A stretch of DNA of 7,770 bases, taken from positions 1 to 7,770 of the forward strand of contig JAJXYU010000317.1 in NCBI GenBank assembly GCA_021780395.1. The letters are read 5' to 3'. The notes below the pieces were generated by a model that ran no database searches, was not told the DNA's origin, and was given only the letters and a program-made list of their open reading frames with translations. Every line of letters starts with the position of its first letter. The first letter of the stretch is position 1. A program made the position numbers and the translations under genes. Positions 1 through 6,160 of the stretch are shown here, piece by piece. The DNA is from Pseudomonadota bacterium (GTDB lineage Bacteria; Pseudomonadota; Gammaproteobacteria; Steroidobacterales; Steroidobacteraceae).

Positions 1-672
1 GCCGCCGCGGCTGTCGTTGTAGATCACCGCACGCAGCGCCATCTTGTTCTCGATCAGCGGGAGGTTGAGCACCGCGGAGAGGTTCGTGCTCGGATCGCCG
101 TGCGCGGTCACGCTGTAGCCCGCGGTCACGTTGCCCTCGGTGCGGTCGAGCACGGGCTTGTTGGTGATGTAGCGGATCACGCCGGCCTCGGCGCCGGCGC
201 CGAACAGCGTCCCTTGCGGTCCTTCGAGCACCTCGATGCGGTTCAGGTCCGCCGCGTAGATGTCGAGGTTGCGGTTCGGCAGCTGCGCCGACTGGTTGTC
301 GAGGTAGATCGCGACGTTCGGGAAGAAGGCGGTGGAGCCGCTGCCCTGCGTGCCCTGGGCGCCGGCGCTCAAGCCGCGCATGAACACCTCGTTCTGGCCG
401 GGGCCGTTGTTCTGTGCGGTCACGTTCGGCAGATACTTGATGTAGTCGTCGAAGGTCCGGACGTTCAGCTGGCCGAGCGACTTCGCGGTGAACGCCTGCA
501 TCGCGATCGGCACGTCCTGCATGTTCTGCGCGCGATGCTGCGCGGTCACCGTGATCGTCTGCAGGACATCGGTCGAGTTCGCCGTGCCGGTCGGGGTCGC
601 TGCAGCGGCCATTCCGCCGAGGGAGGCGCTGCCGAGCACGGCGGCAATCGCGATCGAGAGCTTCGAGTTCAT
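1..672 (-). CDS. TonB-dependent outer-membrane receptor, N-terminal part (runs off window)
   Basis: This is the first 224 codons of a TonB-dependent receptor, an outer-membrane beta-barrel with an N-terminal plug that imports a ligand using TonB/ExbBD energy. The reading frame from ATG at 672 is open to the window edge. Residues 1-25 look like a Sec signal peptide: Lys4, a hydrophobic Ala/Leu/Ile stretch, and a likely cut after the Ala run at 22-25. Residues 40-44 (ITVTA) resemble a TonB box. The plug domain follows, with MQDVPIAMQAF near 51, VFMRGLSAG near 97 and the hallmark RIEVLEGPQGTLFGAG, then GVIRYITNKP. The start is supported by the signal peptide and by AAGGG eight bases upstream. 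The C-terminal barrel, typically several hundred residues, is outside the window. The ligand cannot be told from the plug. The gene lies 371 nt beyond soxG in the same orientation, so a link to N-methylglycine catabolism is possible but only inferred. Family assignment is secure. Confidence 0.93.
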   Translation of the reverse strand, partial: MNSKLSIAIAAVLGSASLGGMAAAATPTGTANSTDVLQTITVTAQHRAQNMQDVPIAMQAFTAKSLGQLNVRTFDDYIKYLPNVTAQNNGPGQNEVFMRGLSAGAQGTQGSGSTAFFPNVAIYLDNQSAQLPNRNLDIYAADLNRIEVLEGPQGTLFGAGAEAGVIRYITNKPVLDRTEGNVTAGYSVTAHGDPSTNLSAVLNLPLIENKMALRAVIYNDSRGG

Positions 673-679
673 GATTCAA

Positions 680-685
680 TCCCTT
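680..685 (-). promoter_or_regulatory. Ribosome binding site of the TonB-dependent receptor gene
   Basis: On the minus strand AAGGGA lies eight bases before the ATG at 672. It is a good Shine-Dalgarno match and supports that start, which also gives a proper signal peptide. Confidence 0.6.
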
Positions 686-806
686 GTCTTTGGGTTACTC
701 GGTCGGAACCGCGCGTGGGTACAGGCCGAACGCGGTCGGTCCGTTCATTGGAGAGGTTCGGTGCATTCCCCCGGAGTGCCGGTCGGGTGCGGTCGCCTCG
801 AACGGC

Positions 807-826
807 AATTGAATAATCGATCAATT
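807..826. repeat. Inverted repeat AATTGA-N8-TCAATT, possible operator
   Basis: This is a perfect 6-bp inverted repeat with an 8-nt AT-rich spacer, in the leader of the receptor gene about 135-155 nt before its ATG. The spacer itself holds most of an ATCGAT palindrome. Such AT-rich dyads in otherwise G+C-rich DNA are often bound by transcription factors. No particular regulator family can be named from it. Confidence 0.35.
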
Positions 827-831
827 CATCC

Positions 832-854
832 GACCCACACTCGACGTGTGGATC
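832..854. repeat. Inverted repeat CCACAC-N5-GTGTGG, possible operator
   Basis: There is a perfect 6-bp inverted repeat at 835-840 and 846-851 around TCGAC. It extends to 9-bp arms with one mismatch if flanks 832-834 and 852-854 are included. It lies just upstream of the AATTGA/TCAATT dyad and next to a weak promoter-like pair, a typical place for a repressor site. It could also form a stem in the transcript leader. The regulator is unknown. Confidence 0.4.
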
Positions 855-880
855 TTGTATGAACCGTGCCCAGGAATCAA
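852..880 (-). promoter_or_regulatory. Weak sigma70-like promoter candidate for the receptor gene
   Basis: On the minus strand TTGATT (880-875) and CAAGAT (857-852) are separated by 17 bases. They match the -35 and -10 consensus at 4 of 6 and 3 of 6 positions. The -10 element abuts the CCACAC/GTGTGG dyad. The match is poor and the call rests mainly on position, so treat it as a guess. The transcript would have a leader of roughly 170 nt. Confidence 0.2.
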
Positions 881-987
881 GCACGTCGCCCGGGCGGATT
901 GCGGCGTGAGTTCAAGCCGTTAATGCCGAGTTCGGGCGCGGATCGCCCGGCCGGTGCAGGGCCTCGACGGATTGAAGGCTCGTTTAA

Positions 988-1005
988 CGTTGCGAAAACG
1001 CAACG
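988..1005 (-). terminator. Hairpin after soxG, possible weak terminator
   Basis: CGTTGCG and CGCAACG form a perfect 7-bp stem around a four-base loop (TTTT on the minus strand). It lies about 40-55 nt past the soxG stop codon, where a terminator for the sox operon would be expected. It is not a classical intrinsic terminator: the stem is short and only TT follows it, then AAAC. It may instead be an RNA 3'-end stabilising stem or a protein site. Confidence 0.3.
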
Positions 1006-1043
1006 CACATCCGTTGAGTCCGCGCGCGGAGCCGGGTGCCGGC

Positions 1044-1592
1044 CTAGACGACGTAGTCCCGGGCAATCTCCTGGAGCAGCGCGGCCGCGTACGCTGCGAA
1101 CGATCGCCAGATCTCCACGCGGAAGTGCTGCGCCTGCGTGCGCCACAGCACGATCTCCGTCTTCGCGAGCACCGTCCGGGTGCACCGACCGACCGGAAAC
1201 TGCTCAAGGGACAGATCGAGCGGGCAGGCGCCGTTCAGGATCCGCTCGGCCTGCGGCCCGCGGATCTCGAGCCCGACCTGACGGTGACTCACGTCGACCA
1301 GCGAGTGCGCGGCCGTCCCGATCGCCGAGCGCAGCGCCTCGAGCAGCGCCGCGGCGCCGGTGGTCGCCGGTGCGAGCAGCAGGCACTCGTCCGGGCCGAG
1401 CCAGAGCCCCGCGCGATCCCCGTCGCAGCGGGCCTGGCACACCGCCTGCGCGTCCGGCAGCGGGAAGACCCGCGCCGCGGCCGCACGGGCGGCGAGGCCG
1501 CCTTGAAACGCGAGTCGCGTCGCCGGCGGCAGCGGGCTCATCCAGTCGGCCGAGGGGAGGCTGGGAACGTGGCGCGCGGGCGCTTCAGGCAT
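1044..1592 (-). CDS. soxG: Sarcosine oxidase, gamma subunit
   Basis: This gene encodes the 182-residue gamma subunit of heterotetrameric sarcosine oxidase, the cytosolic flavoenzyme that converts sarcosine, O2 and tetrahydrofolate to glycine, H2O2 and methylene-tetrahydrofolate. SoxG is a GcvT-like accessory subunit that packs on SoxA. Family signatures are LWLGPDECLLLAP (63-75), SLVDVSHRQVGLEI (97-110), CPLDL (123-127), TRTVLAKTEIVLWRT (138-152) and VEIWRSFAAY (159-168). Length is normal for the family. The ATG at 1592 is preferred over an upstream in-frame start at 1694, because the extra 34 residues would be a shadow of soxA and look nothing like SoxG. GGGAG lies at 1606-1602, and the chosen ATG overlaps the soxA stop by 8 nt (ATGCCTGA), pointing to translational coupling. 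It is the last gene of the sox cluster. Confidence 0.95.
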   Translation of the reverse strand: MPEAPARHVPSLPSADWMSPLPPATRLAFQGGLAARAAAARVFPLPDAQAVCQARCDGDRAGLWLGPDECLLLAPATTGAAALLEALRSAIGTAAHSLVDVSHRQVGLEIRGPQAERILNGACPLDLSLEQFPVGRCTRTVLAKTEIVLWRTQAQHFRVEIWRSFAAYAAALLQEIARDYVV

Positions 1593-4578
1593 TGATCCGT
1601 TCTCCCTTGGGGTCGTAGAACACCGGGGAGACGACGTCGACCTCGACGTCCCCGCCCGGCATCGGCACGTAGAGGGTTTGTCCGATCCGCGCACGGCCGC
1701 CGGCGACCATCGCGAGCGCGATCGGCGACCCGAGCACCGCGCTCTCGTACGAGGAGGTCACATGACCGATGAGCTGCATCGGCGGCTGCTGGTTCGGTCG
1801 GTCCGCGACCTGCGCCCCCTCGTCGAGCAGGGTCCGACCGTCGCGCGCGCGCAGCCCGACGAGCTGCTTGCGATCGGGCGCCTGCATCGACTGGCGCTGC
1901 AGGGAGCGTCGCCCGACGAAATCCGGCTTCTTGCGGCCGACGGCCCAGGACAATCCGGCGTCGACCGGTGTGACCGTGCCGTCGGTGTCCTGGCCGACGA
2001 TGATGTAGCCCTTCTCGGCACGCAGCACGTGCATCGTCTCGGTGCCGTAGCAGGTGATTCCCCCGTGCGCAGCACCGGCCGCATGCACGGCCTTCCAGGT
2101 CTCGAGTCCGTAGTCGGCAGGCACGTTGAGCTCGTAGCCGAGCTCGCCGGTGAAGCTCACCCGCATCACCATCCCCTCGACCCCGCAGATCCGTGCGGCG
2201 GCGACGCTCATGTGGGGAAACGCCGCGGCCTCGAGATCGATCCCTTCGACGCAGCCACGCAGTACGTCGCGTGCGTTCGGTCCCTGCACCGCGATCACCG
2301 CCCATGCTTCCGTCGTCGACGTGAGCCAGACCTCGAGATCCGGCCATTCGGTCTGCCGGTAGTCCTCCATCATCGCGAGCACGCGCGGTGCGCCGCCGGT
2401 CGTCGTGGTCACGTGAAAGCGGTCCGCCGCCAGGCGGGCGACGACGCCGTCGTCGGTGATGAAGCCGTCCTCGCGGCACAGGATTCCGTAGCGACACCGG
2501 CCGACGCCGAGATTCGCCCAGCTGTTCACGTACAGGCGCTCGAGGAATTCGGCCGCCCCCGGCCCGACGACCTCGATCTTCCCCAGGGTCGACGCGTCGA
2601 ACAGCCCGCAGGACGACCGCACCGCGCGGCACTCGCGCGCGACCGCGGCATGCATGTCCTCGCCGGGCTGCGGGAAATAGCGCGCGCGCTTCCACATCCC
2701 GACGTCCTCGAACACGGCGCCCGCGGCCGCGGCCCAGTCATGGATCGGGGTCCGGCGCACCGGGTCGAACAGATCGCCGCGCGAGGGGCCGGCGAACGTC
2801 CCGAAGGTCGTCGGCGTGTAGGGCATGCGGAACGTGGTCAACCCGACGCGCGGGATCGGCGCGTCGATCGCGCGCGCGACGATCGCGAGCGCGTTCAGGT
2901 TCGAGGTCTTGCCCTGGTCGGTCGCCATGCCCGTGGTCGTGAAGCGCTTCACGTGCTCGATCGAGCGGAACCCCTCGCGCGTCGCGATCGCGAGATCCTT
3001 GATCGTGACGTCGTGCTGCCAGTCGACGAAGGACTTCTGCGAGGCGCCGCTCGCGAGCGGCACCGCGCCGAGATGTCCGCCGTCGCTCGATCGCGGGCGC
3101 GTCGCCACGATCCGCCGCGCCGTCGCGGTACGCGACGGCGCGGACTCGGCGCCCGCGGTGAGGCCGTCCGCGATCGTCTCCGCGAGATCGACGACGCCCC
3201 GACACGCGCCGGCCGATCGCTCGCGCTCCGCCGAGCGATCCGGCAGGAACGCCTGGTGGTCATCGCTCCAGCGCAGCGTTCCGCGGGACTGCGAGAAGAG
3301 GTGCACGCTCGGCGTGAAGCCGCCGGACATCAGCACCGCGTCGCAGGCGAGGGTGCGCCGAGCGGCGCTCGAGCCGGCCGAGGAAATCTGCGCGATCGTG
3401 ATCCCGGCGACGCGCCGGTTGCCGCTCGTTCCGAGCACGGTCGCCGAGGCGGTGACCTCGATGCCCGCCGCGCGCGCCGCGGCCGGCAGTTCACCGCTCG
3501 CCGCCGCGCGCAGATCCGCGATCCCGGCGATCTCGACGCCCGCGTCGTGCAGGTCGATCGCCGCCTCGTAGCCGGCGTCCGTCGCGGTGACGAGCACGAC
3601 GCGGGCGCCGACGCGCACGCCGTACCGGTTGAGGTACGTCCGTCCCGCGCCGGCGAGCATCACACCCGGGCGATCGTTGCCGGGGAACACGAGCGGTCGC
3701 TCGACGGCGCCGGTCGCGAGCACGACCGAGCGGGCGCGCACCTGCCACAGCCGTTCGCGCGCCGCGTGCGGCGCGGGTGCGGCGAGGTGGTCGGTCAGAC
3801 GCTCGGCGAGGCCGATCAGGTTGTGCGGGAAGTAACCGAACGCGGTCGTGCGCGGCAGGCACACGACGCGCGGATTGGCCGCGAGATCCGCGACCGCGTG
3901 CGCGACCCAGGCCGCGGCCGGTCCGCCGTCGATCGTCGCGTGCCGGTCGGCGAGCAGCGAGCCACCGAACTCGCTCTGCTCGTCGCAGATCAGCACCCGA
4001 GCGCCCTGGTCGGCGGCGGCGAGTGCGGCCGCAAGTCCCGCGGGACCCGCGCCGACGACGAGCACGTCGCAGTGCGCATAGCACTGCGCGTAGCGATCGG
4101 GATCGGGCTCGGTGGGTGCGACGCCGAGACCCGCGGCACGGCGGATCACCGGCTCATAGAGCGATTTCCACGCGCTCTTCGGCCACATGAAGGTCTTGTA
4201 GTAGAACCCCGCGGGGAACAGCGGCGACAGCCAATCGTTGATGCGGCCCACGTCGCGCTCGAGGCTCGGCCAGCGGTTCAGGCTCAGGGCGTCGAGACCC
4301 TCGTAGAGCTCGAGCTGCGTCGCGCGCAGGTCCGGCGTCACGCGAGCGCTGTCGCGGCGCACCGTGACGAGCGCGCTCGGCTCTTCGGCACCGGCGGTGA
4401 GGATCCCGCGGGGACGGTGGTACTTGAACGAGCGTCCGACCAGGTGCACGCCGTTCGCGAGCAGCGCCGAGGCGAGCGTGTCGCCGGCGAGCCCCTCGTA
4501 GCGCGTGCCGTCGAAGCGGAACGCGAGCGTGCGTGTGCGGTCGACGCGGCCCCCGGTCGCGGTTCGCCATCGGCTCAT
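1585..4578 (-). CDS. soxA: Sarcosine oxidase, alpha subunit
   Basis: This gene encodes the 997-residue large subunit of heterotetrameric sarcosine oxidase, full length for the family. Domains in order: an N-terminal 2Fe-2S-ferredoxin-like fold without cysteines (about 10-100, with SFKYHRPRGILTAGAEEP), as expected since SoxA carries no cluster; an NAD+-binding Rossmann region with GAGPAG at 176-181; the VVLATGAVERP and FPGNDRPGVMLAGA motifs near 285-311; a second Rossmann segment near 325-340; a variable linker around 470-510; the conserved FVDWQHDVTIKDL and GMATDQGKTSN blocks (517-560); and a C-terminal GcvT-like tetrahydrofolate-binding half from about 600. Asp710 sits where GcvT proteins have their conserved folate-site acid. 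Methylene groups released at the SoxB flavin site are thought to reach this folate site through an internal cavity. The start is fixed by GGAGGAG 4-6 bases upstream, the usual family N-terminus, and an ATGA overlap with the soxD stop. Confidence 0.97.
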   Translation of the reverse strand: MSRWRTATGGRVDRTRTLAFRFDGTRYEGLAGDTLASALLANGVHLVGRSFKYHRPRGILTAGAEEPSALVTVRRDSARVTPDLRATQLELYEGLDALSLNRWPSLERDVGRINDWLSPLFPAGFYYKTFMWPKSAWKSLYEPVIRRAAGLGVAPTEPDPDRYAQCYAHCDVLVVGAGPAGLAAALAAADQGARVLICDEQSEFGGSLLADRHATIDGGPAAAWVAHAVADLAANPRVVCLPRTTAFGYFPHNLIGLAERLTDHLAAPAPHAARERLWQVRARSVVLATGAVERPLVFPGNDRPGVMLAGAGRTYLNRYGVRVGARVVLVTATDAGYEAAIDLHDAGVEIAGIADLRAAASGELPAAARAAGIEVTASATVLGTSGNRRVAGITIAQISSAGSSAARRTLACDAVLMSGGFTPSVHLFSQSRGTLRWSDDHQAFLPDRSAERERSAGACRGVVDLAETIADGLTAGAESAPSRTATARRIVATRPRSSDGGHLGAVPLASGASQKSFVDWQHDVTIKDLAIATREGFRSIEHVKRFTTTGMATDQGKTSNLNALAIVARAIDAPIPRVGLTTFRMPYTPTTFGTFAGPSRGDLFDPVRRTPIHDWAAAAGAVFEDVGMWKRARYFPQPGEDMHAAVARECRAVRSSCGLFDASTLGKIEVVGPGAAEFLERLYVNSWANLGVGRCRYGILCREDGFITDDGVVARLAADRFHVTTTTGGAPRVLAMMEDYRQTEWPDLEVWLTSTTEAWAVIAVQGPNARDVLRGCVEGIDLEAAAFPHMSVAAARICGVEGMVMRVSFTGELGYELNVPADYGLETWKAVHAAGAAHGGITCYGTETMHVLRAEKGYIIVGQDTDGTVTPVDAGLSWAVGRKKPDFVGRRSLQRQSMQAPDRKQLVGLRARDGRTLLDEGAQVADRPNQQPPMQLIGHVTSSYESAVLGSPIALAMVAGGRARIGQTLYVPMPGGDVEVDVVSPVFYDPKGERINA

Positions 4579-4868
4579 CGCGCTCCTCCCGCCGCGATCG
4601 CAGGCCTCGGCTCGCCGATCCGGTAGGTCGCGAGGAACCGGTCGGTCGTGGTGTCGCGCAGCGCGTTGAAGAAGCGTCCGCAGCCGCGCGCGTGTCGCCA
4701 GCGCTCCGCGTGCACGCCCTTGGTGTTGGTTCGCATGTAGAGGTAGTCGGCCCAGGCCGCGTCGTCGAGGGTCGAGGGGTCGGCGGGACGCACGAGGTGT
4801 GCCTCGCCGCCGTAGGTGAATTCGATTTCAGGCCGTTCGCCGCAATGCGGGCAGGGAATCAGCAGCAT
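4575..4868 (-). CDS. soxD: Sarcosine oxidase, delta subunit (zinc-binding)
   Basis: This gene encodes the 97-residue delta subunit of heterotetrameric sarcosine oxidase, a small zinc protein that binds the outside of the SoxA/SoxB complex. The protein opens with MLLIPCPHCG and keeps all four zinc ligands expected from the characterised family: Cys6, Cys9, His59 and Cys63 (WRHARGCGRFFN). The DYLYMRTNTKG block (41-51) is also typical, as is the length. It begins 12 nt after the soxB stop, and the space in front of its ATG has only a weak Shine-Dalgarno-like GAGACG, so translation probably depends partly on soxB. Its stop overlaps the soxA start. The assignment is secure. The role in the complex is thought to be structural. 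Confidence 0.97.
   Translation of the reverse strand: MLLIPCPHCGERPEIEFTYGGEAHLVRPADPSTLDDAAWADYLYMRTNTKGVHAERWRHARGCGRFFNALRDTTTDRFLATYRIGEPRPAIAAGGAR
4583..4589 (-). promoter_or_regulatory. Strong ribosome binding site of soxA inside soxD
   Basis: GGAGGAG on the minus strand ends four bases before the soxA ATG and is also the Gly-Gly codon pair near the end of soxD. It is the strongest Shine-Dalgarno in the operon. With the ATGA stop/start overlap, it lets ribosomes finishing soxD re-initiate at the much longer soxA. Confidence 0.75.
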
Positions 4869-4880
4869 GGGACGTCTCGT

Positions 4881-6140
4881 TCAGTGCGCGACCGCAGCCG
4901 CGGCCGCTTCGTCGATCAGGTAGCCGTCGCGGAAGCGCTCGATCGTGAAAGGCGCGTTGATCGGGTGAGGCTCGTCCTTCGCGATCGTCCACGCGAACAG
5001 GTGCGCCGAGCCGGGCGTCGCCTTGAAACCGCCGGTGCCCCAGCCGCAATTCACGTACAGCCCGGGAACCGGCGTCTTCGCGATGATCGGCGAGCGGTCC
5101 GGCGTCACGTCGACGATTCCGCCCCAGTTGCGCATCATCCGCATCCGCCGGAACATCGGGAACAGCTCGCAGATCGCGTCGAGCGTGTGCATGTTGATGT
5201 GCAGCGCGCCGCGCTGCGTGTACGAGGTATACGCGTCGGTGCCCGCACCGATCACGAGTTCGCCCTTGTCGGACTGGCTGACGTACGCATGGATCGTGTT
5301 CGACATCGCGACGCAGGGAAACACCGGCTTCACCGGCTCCGACACCAGCGCCTGCAGCGGGTAGCTCTCGAGCGGCAGGCGCACGCCTGCGAGCGAGAGC
5401 ACCGCACTCGTATTGCCCGCCGCGGACACGCCGACCTTGCTCGCGCGGATCAGGCCGCGTGTGGTCTCGAGCGCTTCGACCCGTCCTTGCGGATCGCGAC
5501 GAATCCCGGTGACCTCGCAGTTCTCGATGATGTCCACGCCGAGCTCGCTCGCCGCGCGCGCGTACCCCCAGGCGACCGCGTCGTGCCGCGCCGTGCCCCC
5601 GCGGCGCTGCAGGGCCGCGCCGAGCACCGGGTAGCGGATGTCCGGGTCGATGTTGAGCGGCGGGCAGAACGCCTTCGCCTCCTCGGGCGTGAGCCACTCG
5701 TTGTCCACGCCGCTGCAACGGTTCGCATGGACATGGCGCTTGAAGACCTGGACGTCGTGAACCGTGTGCGCGAGCATCATCACGCCGCGCTGCGAGAACA
5801 TCACGTTGTAGTTCAGCACCTGGGAGAGGTCCTCCCAGAGCTTGACGGAATGATCGTAGAGCGCGGCGCTCTCGGCGAACAGGTAGTTCGAGCGGATGAT
5901 CGTCGTGTTCCGCCCGGTGTTGCCACCGCCGATCCAGCCCTTCTCGACGACCGCGATGCGGCCGACGCGATGCTCCGCCGCGAGATAGTACGCCGCGCCG
6001 AGCCCGTGGCCGCCGCCGCCGACGATCACGACGTCGTATGAGGGCTTCGGCTCGACCTTGCGCCACTGCGGCTCCCAGGAGCGATGGCCGCCCAGCGCCC
6101 GGCGGAACAGCGACAGCGCGGAAAAACGTTGCTTGCTCAT
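4881..6140 (-). CDS. soxB: Sarcosine oxidase, beta subunit
   Basis: This gene encodes the 419-residue catalytic flavoprotein subunit of heterotetrameric sarcosine oxidase, a D-amino-acid-oxidase-fold protein. Sarcosine is oxidised at its non-covalent FAD, and electrons pass to FMN bound covalently at the SoxA/SoxB interface. The FAD dinucleotide motif [18 protein letters not shown] is at 37-54. It is followed by [21 protein letters not shown] (split here as 64-84), [10 protein letters not shown] (111-120) and the [12 protein letters not shown] block, in which His186 lines up with the histidine that carries the FMN in characterised enzymes (near 173-175 there; this protein has a slightly longer N-terminus). 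[13 protein letters not shown] near the C-terminus is the usual second FAD-contact region. The start at 6140 gives the common SoxB beginning ([19 protein letters not shown]), with GGGTGA seven bases upstream. The open frame continues upstream but overlaps the preceding gene. The gene follows the dehydrogenase gene by 20 nt. Confidence 0.97.
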   Translation of the reverse strand: MSKQRFSALSLFRRALGGHRSWEPQWRKVEPKPSYDVVIVGGGGHGLGAAYYLAAEHRVGRIAVVEKGWIGGGNTGRNTTIIRSNYLFAESAALYDHSVKLWEDLSQVLNYNVMFSQRGVMMLAHTVHDVQVFKRHVHANRCSGVDNEWLTPEEAKAFCPPLNIDPDIRYPVLGAALQRRGGTARHDAVAWGYARAASELGVDIIENCEVTGIRRDPQGRVEALETTRGLIRASKVGVSAAGNTSAVLSLAGVRLPLESYPLQALVSEPVKPVFPCVAMSNTIHAYVSQSDKGELVIGAGTDAYTSYTQRGALHINMHTLDAICELFPMFRRMRMMRNWGGIVDVTPDRSPIIAKTPVPGLYVNCGWGTGGFKATPGSAHLFAWTIAKDEPHPINAPFTIERFRDGYLIDEAAAAAVAH

Positions 6141-6160
6141 TCGGACGTCACCCGTCGACT

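Larger units (their letters stand above)
673..1043. other. Intergenic region between soxG and the receptor gene
   Basis: This 371-nt gap is visibly less G+C-rich than the flanking genes, most clearly around 805-880 and 980-1005. I see no credible protein in it: the open frames that cross it show no recognisable domain and are not tied to a convincing start. It contains, in the direction of transcription, a 7-bp stem hairpin (988-1005), a weak promoter-like pair (852-880), two inverted repeats (832-854 and 807-826) and the receptor's ribosome binding site. A very short GCCGG/CCGGC stem (1031-1043) directly follows the soxG stop. I see no tRNA or known riboswitch. The gap most likely ends the sox operon and starts a separately controlled receptor transcript, though read-through cannot be excluded. 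Confidence 0.6.

Noticed and set aside
100..862. Plus-strand frames opposite the receptor gene and its leader
   Set aside because: They are antisense to a gene with clear signal peptide and plug motifs, and the translations show no family resemblance.
1031..1043. GCCGG-GTG-CCGGC stem directly after the soxG stop as a terminator
   Set aside because: It is only a 5-bp stem with a 3-base loop, with no T-tract, and such stems are frequent in DNA of this composition.
1538..2695. A 385-codon minus-strand frame overlapping soxA and soxG
   Set aside because: It is out of frame with soxA over a strongly conserved GcvT-domain coding region. The predicted protein is low-complexity Arg/Gly/Ala-rich and has no plausible start context.
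1678..4626. A 982-codon open frame on the plus strand, antisense to soxA
   Set aside because: It mirrors soxA almost exactly, is Arg/His/Asp-rich without any recognisable domain, and is explained by third-position G/C preference in soxA suppressing stops on the opposite strand. soxA is unmistakable on family motifs.
4533..6041. A 502-codon open frame on the plus strand, antisense to soxD and soxB
   Set aside because: Same codon-bias shadow effect. The composition is Arg/Val/Ala-rich with no domain, and it covers the well-supported soxB and soxD.
4870..6149. GGACGTC occurring just before both soxD (4870-4876) and soxB (6143-6149) as a shared regulatory element
   Set aside because: A seven-base match in G+C-rich DNA is easily due to chance, and the two sites differ in distance to the start and in flanking bases.
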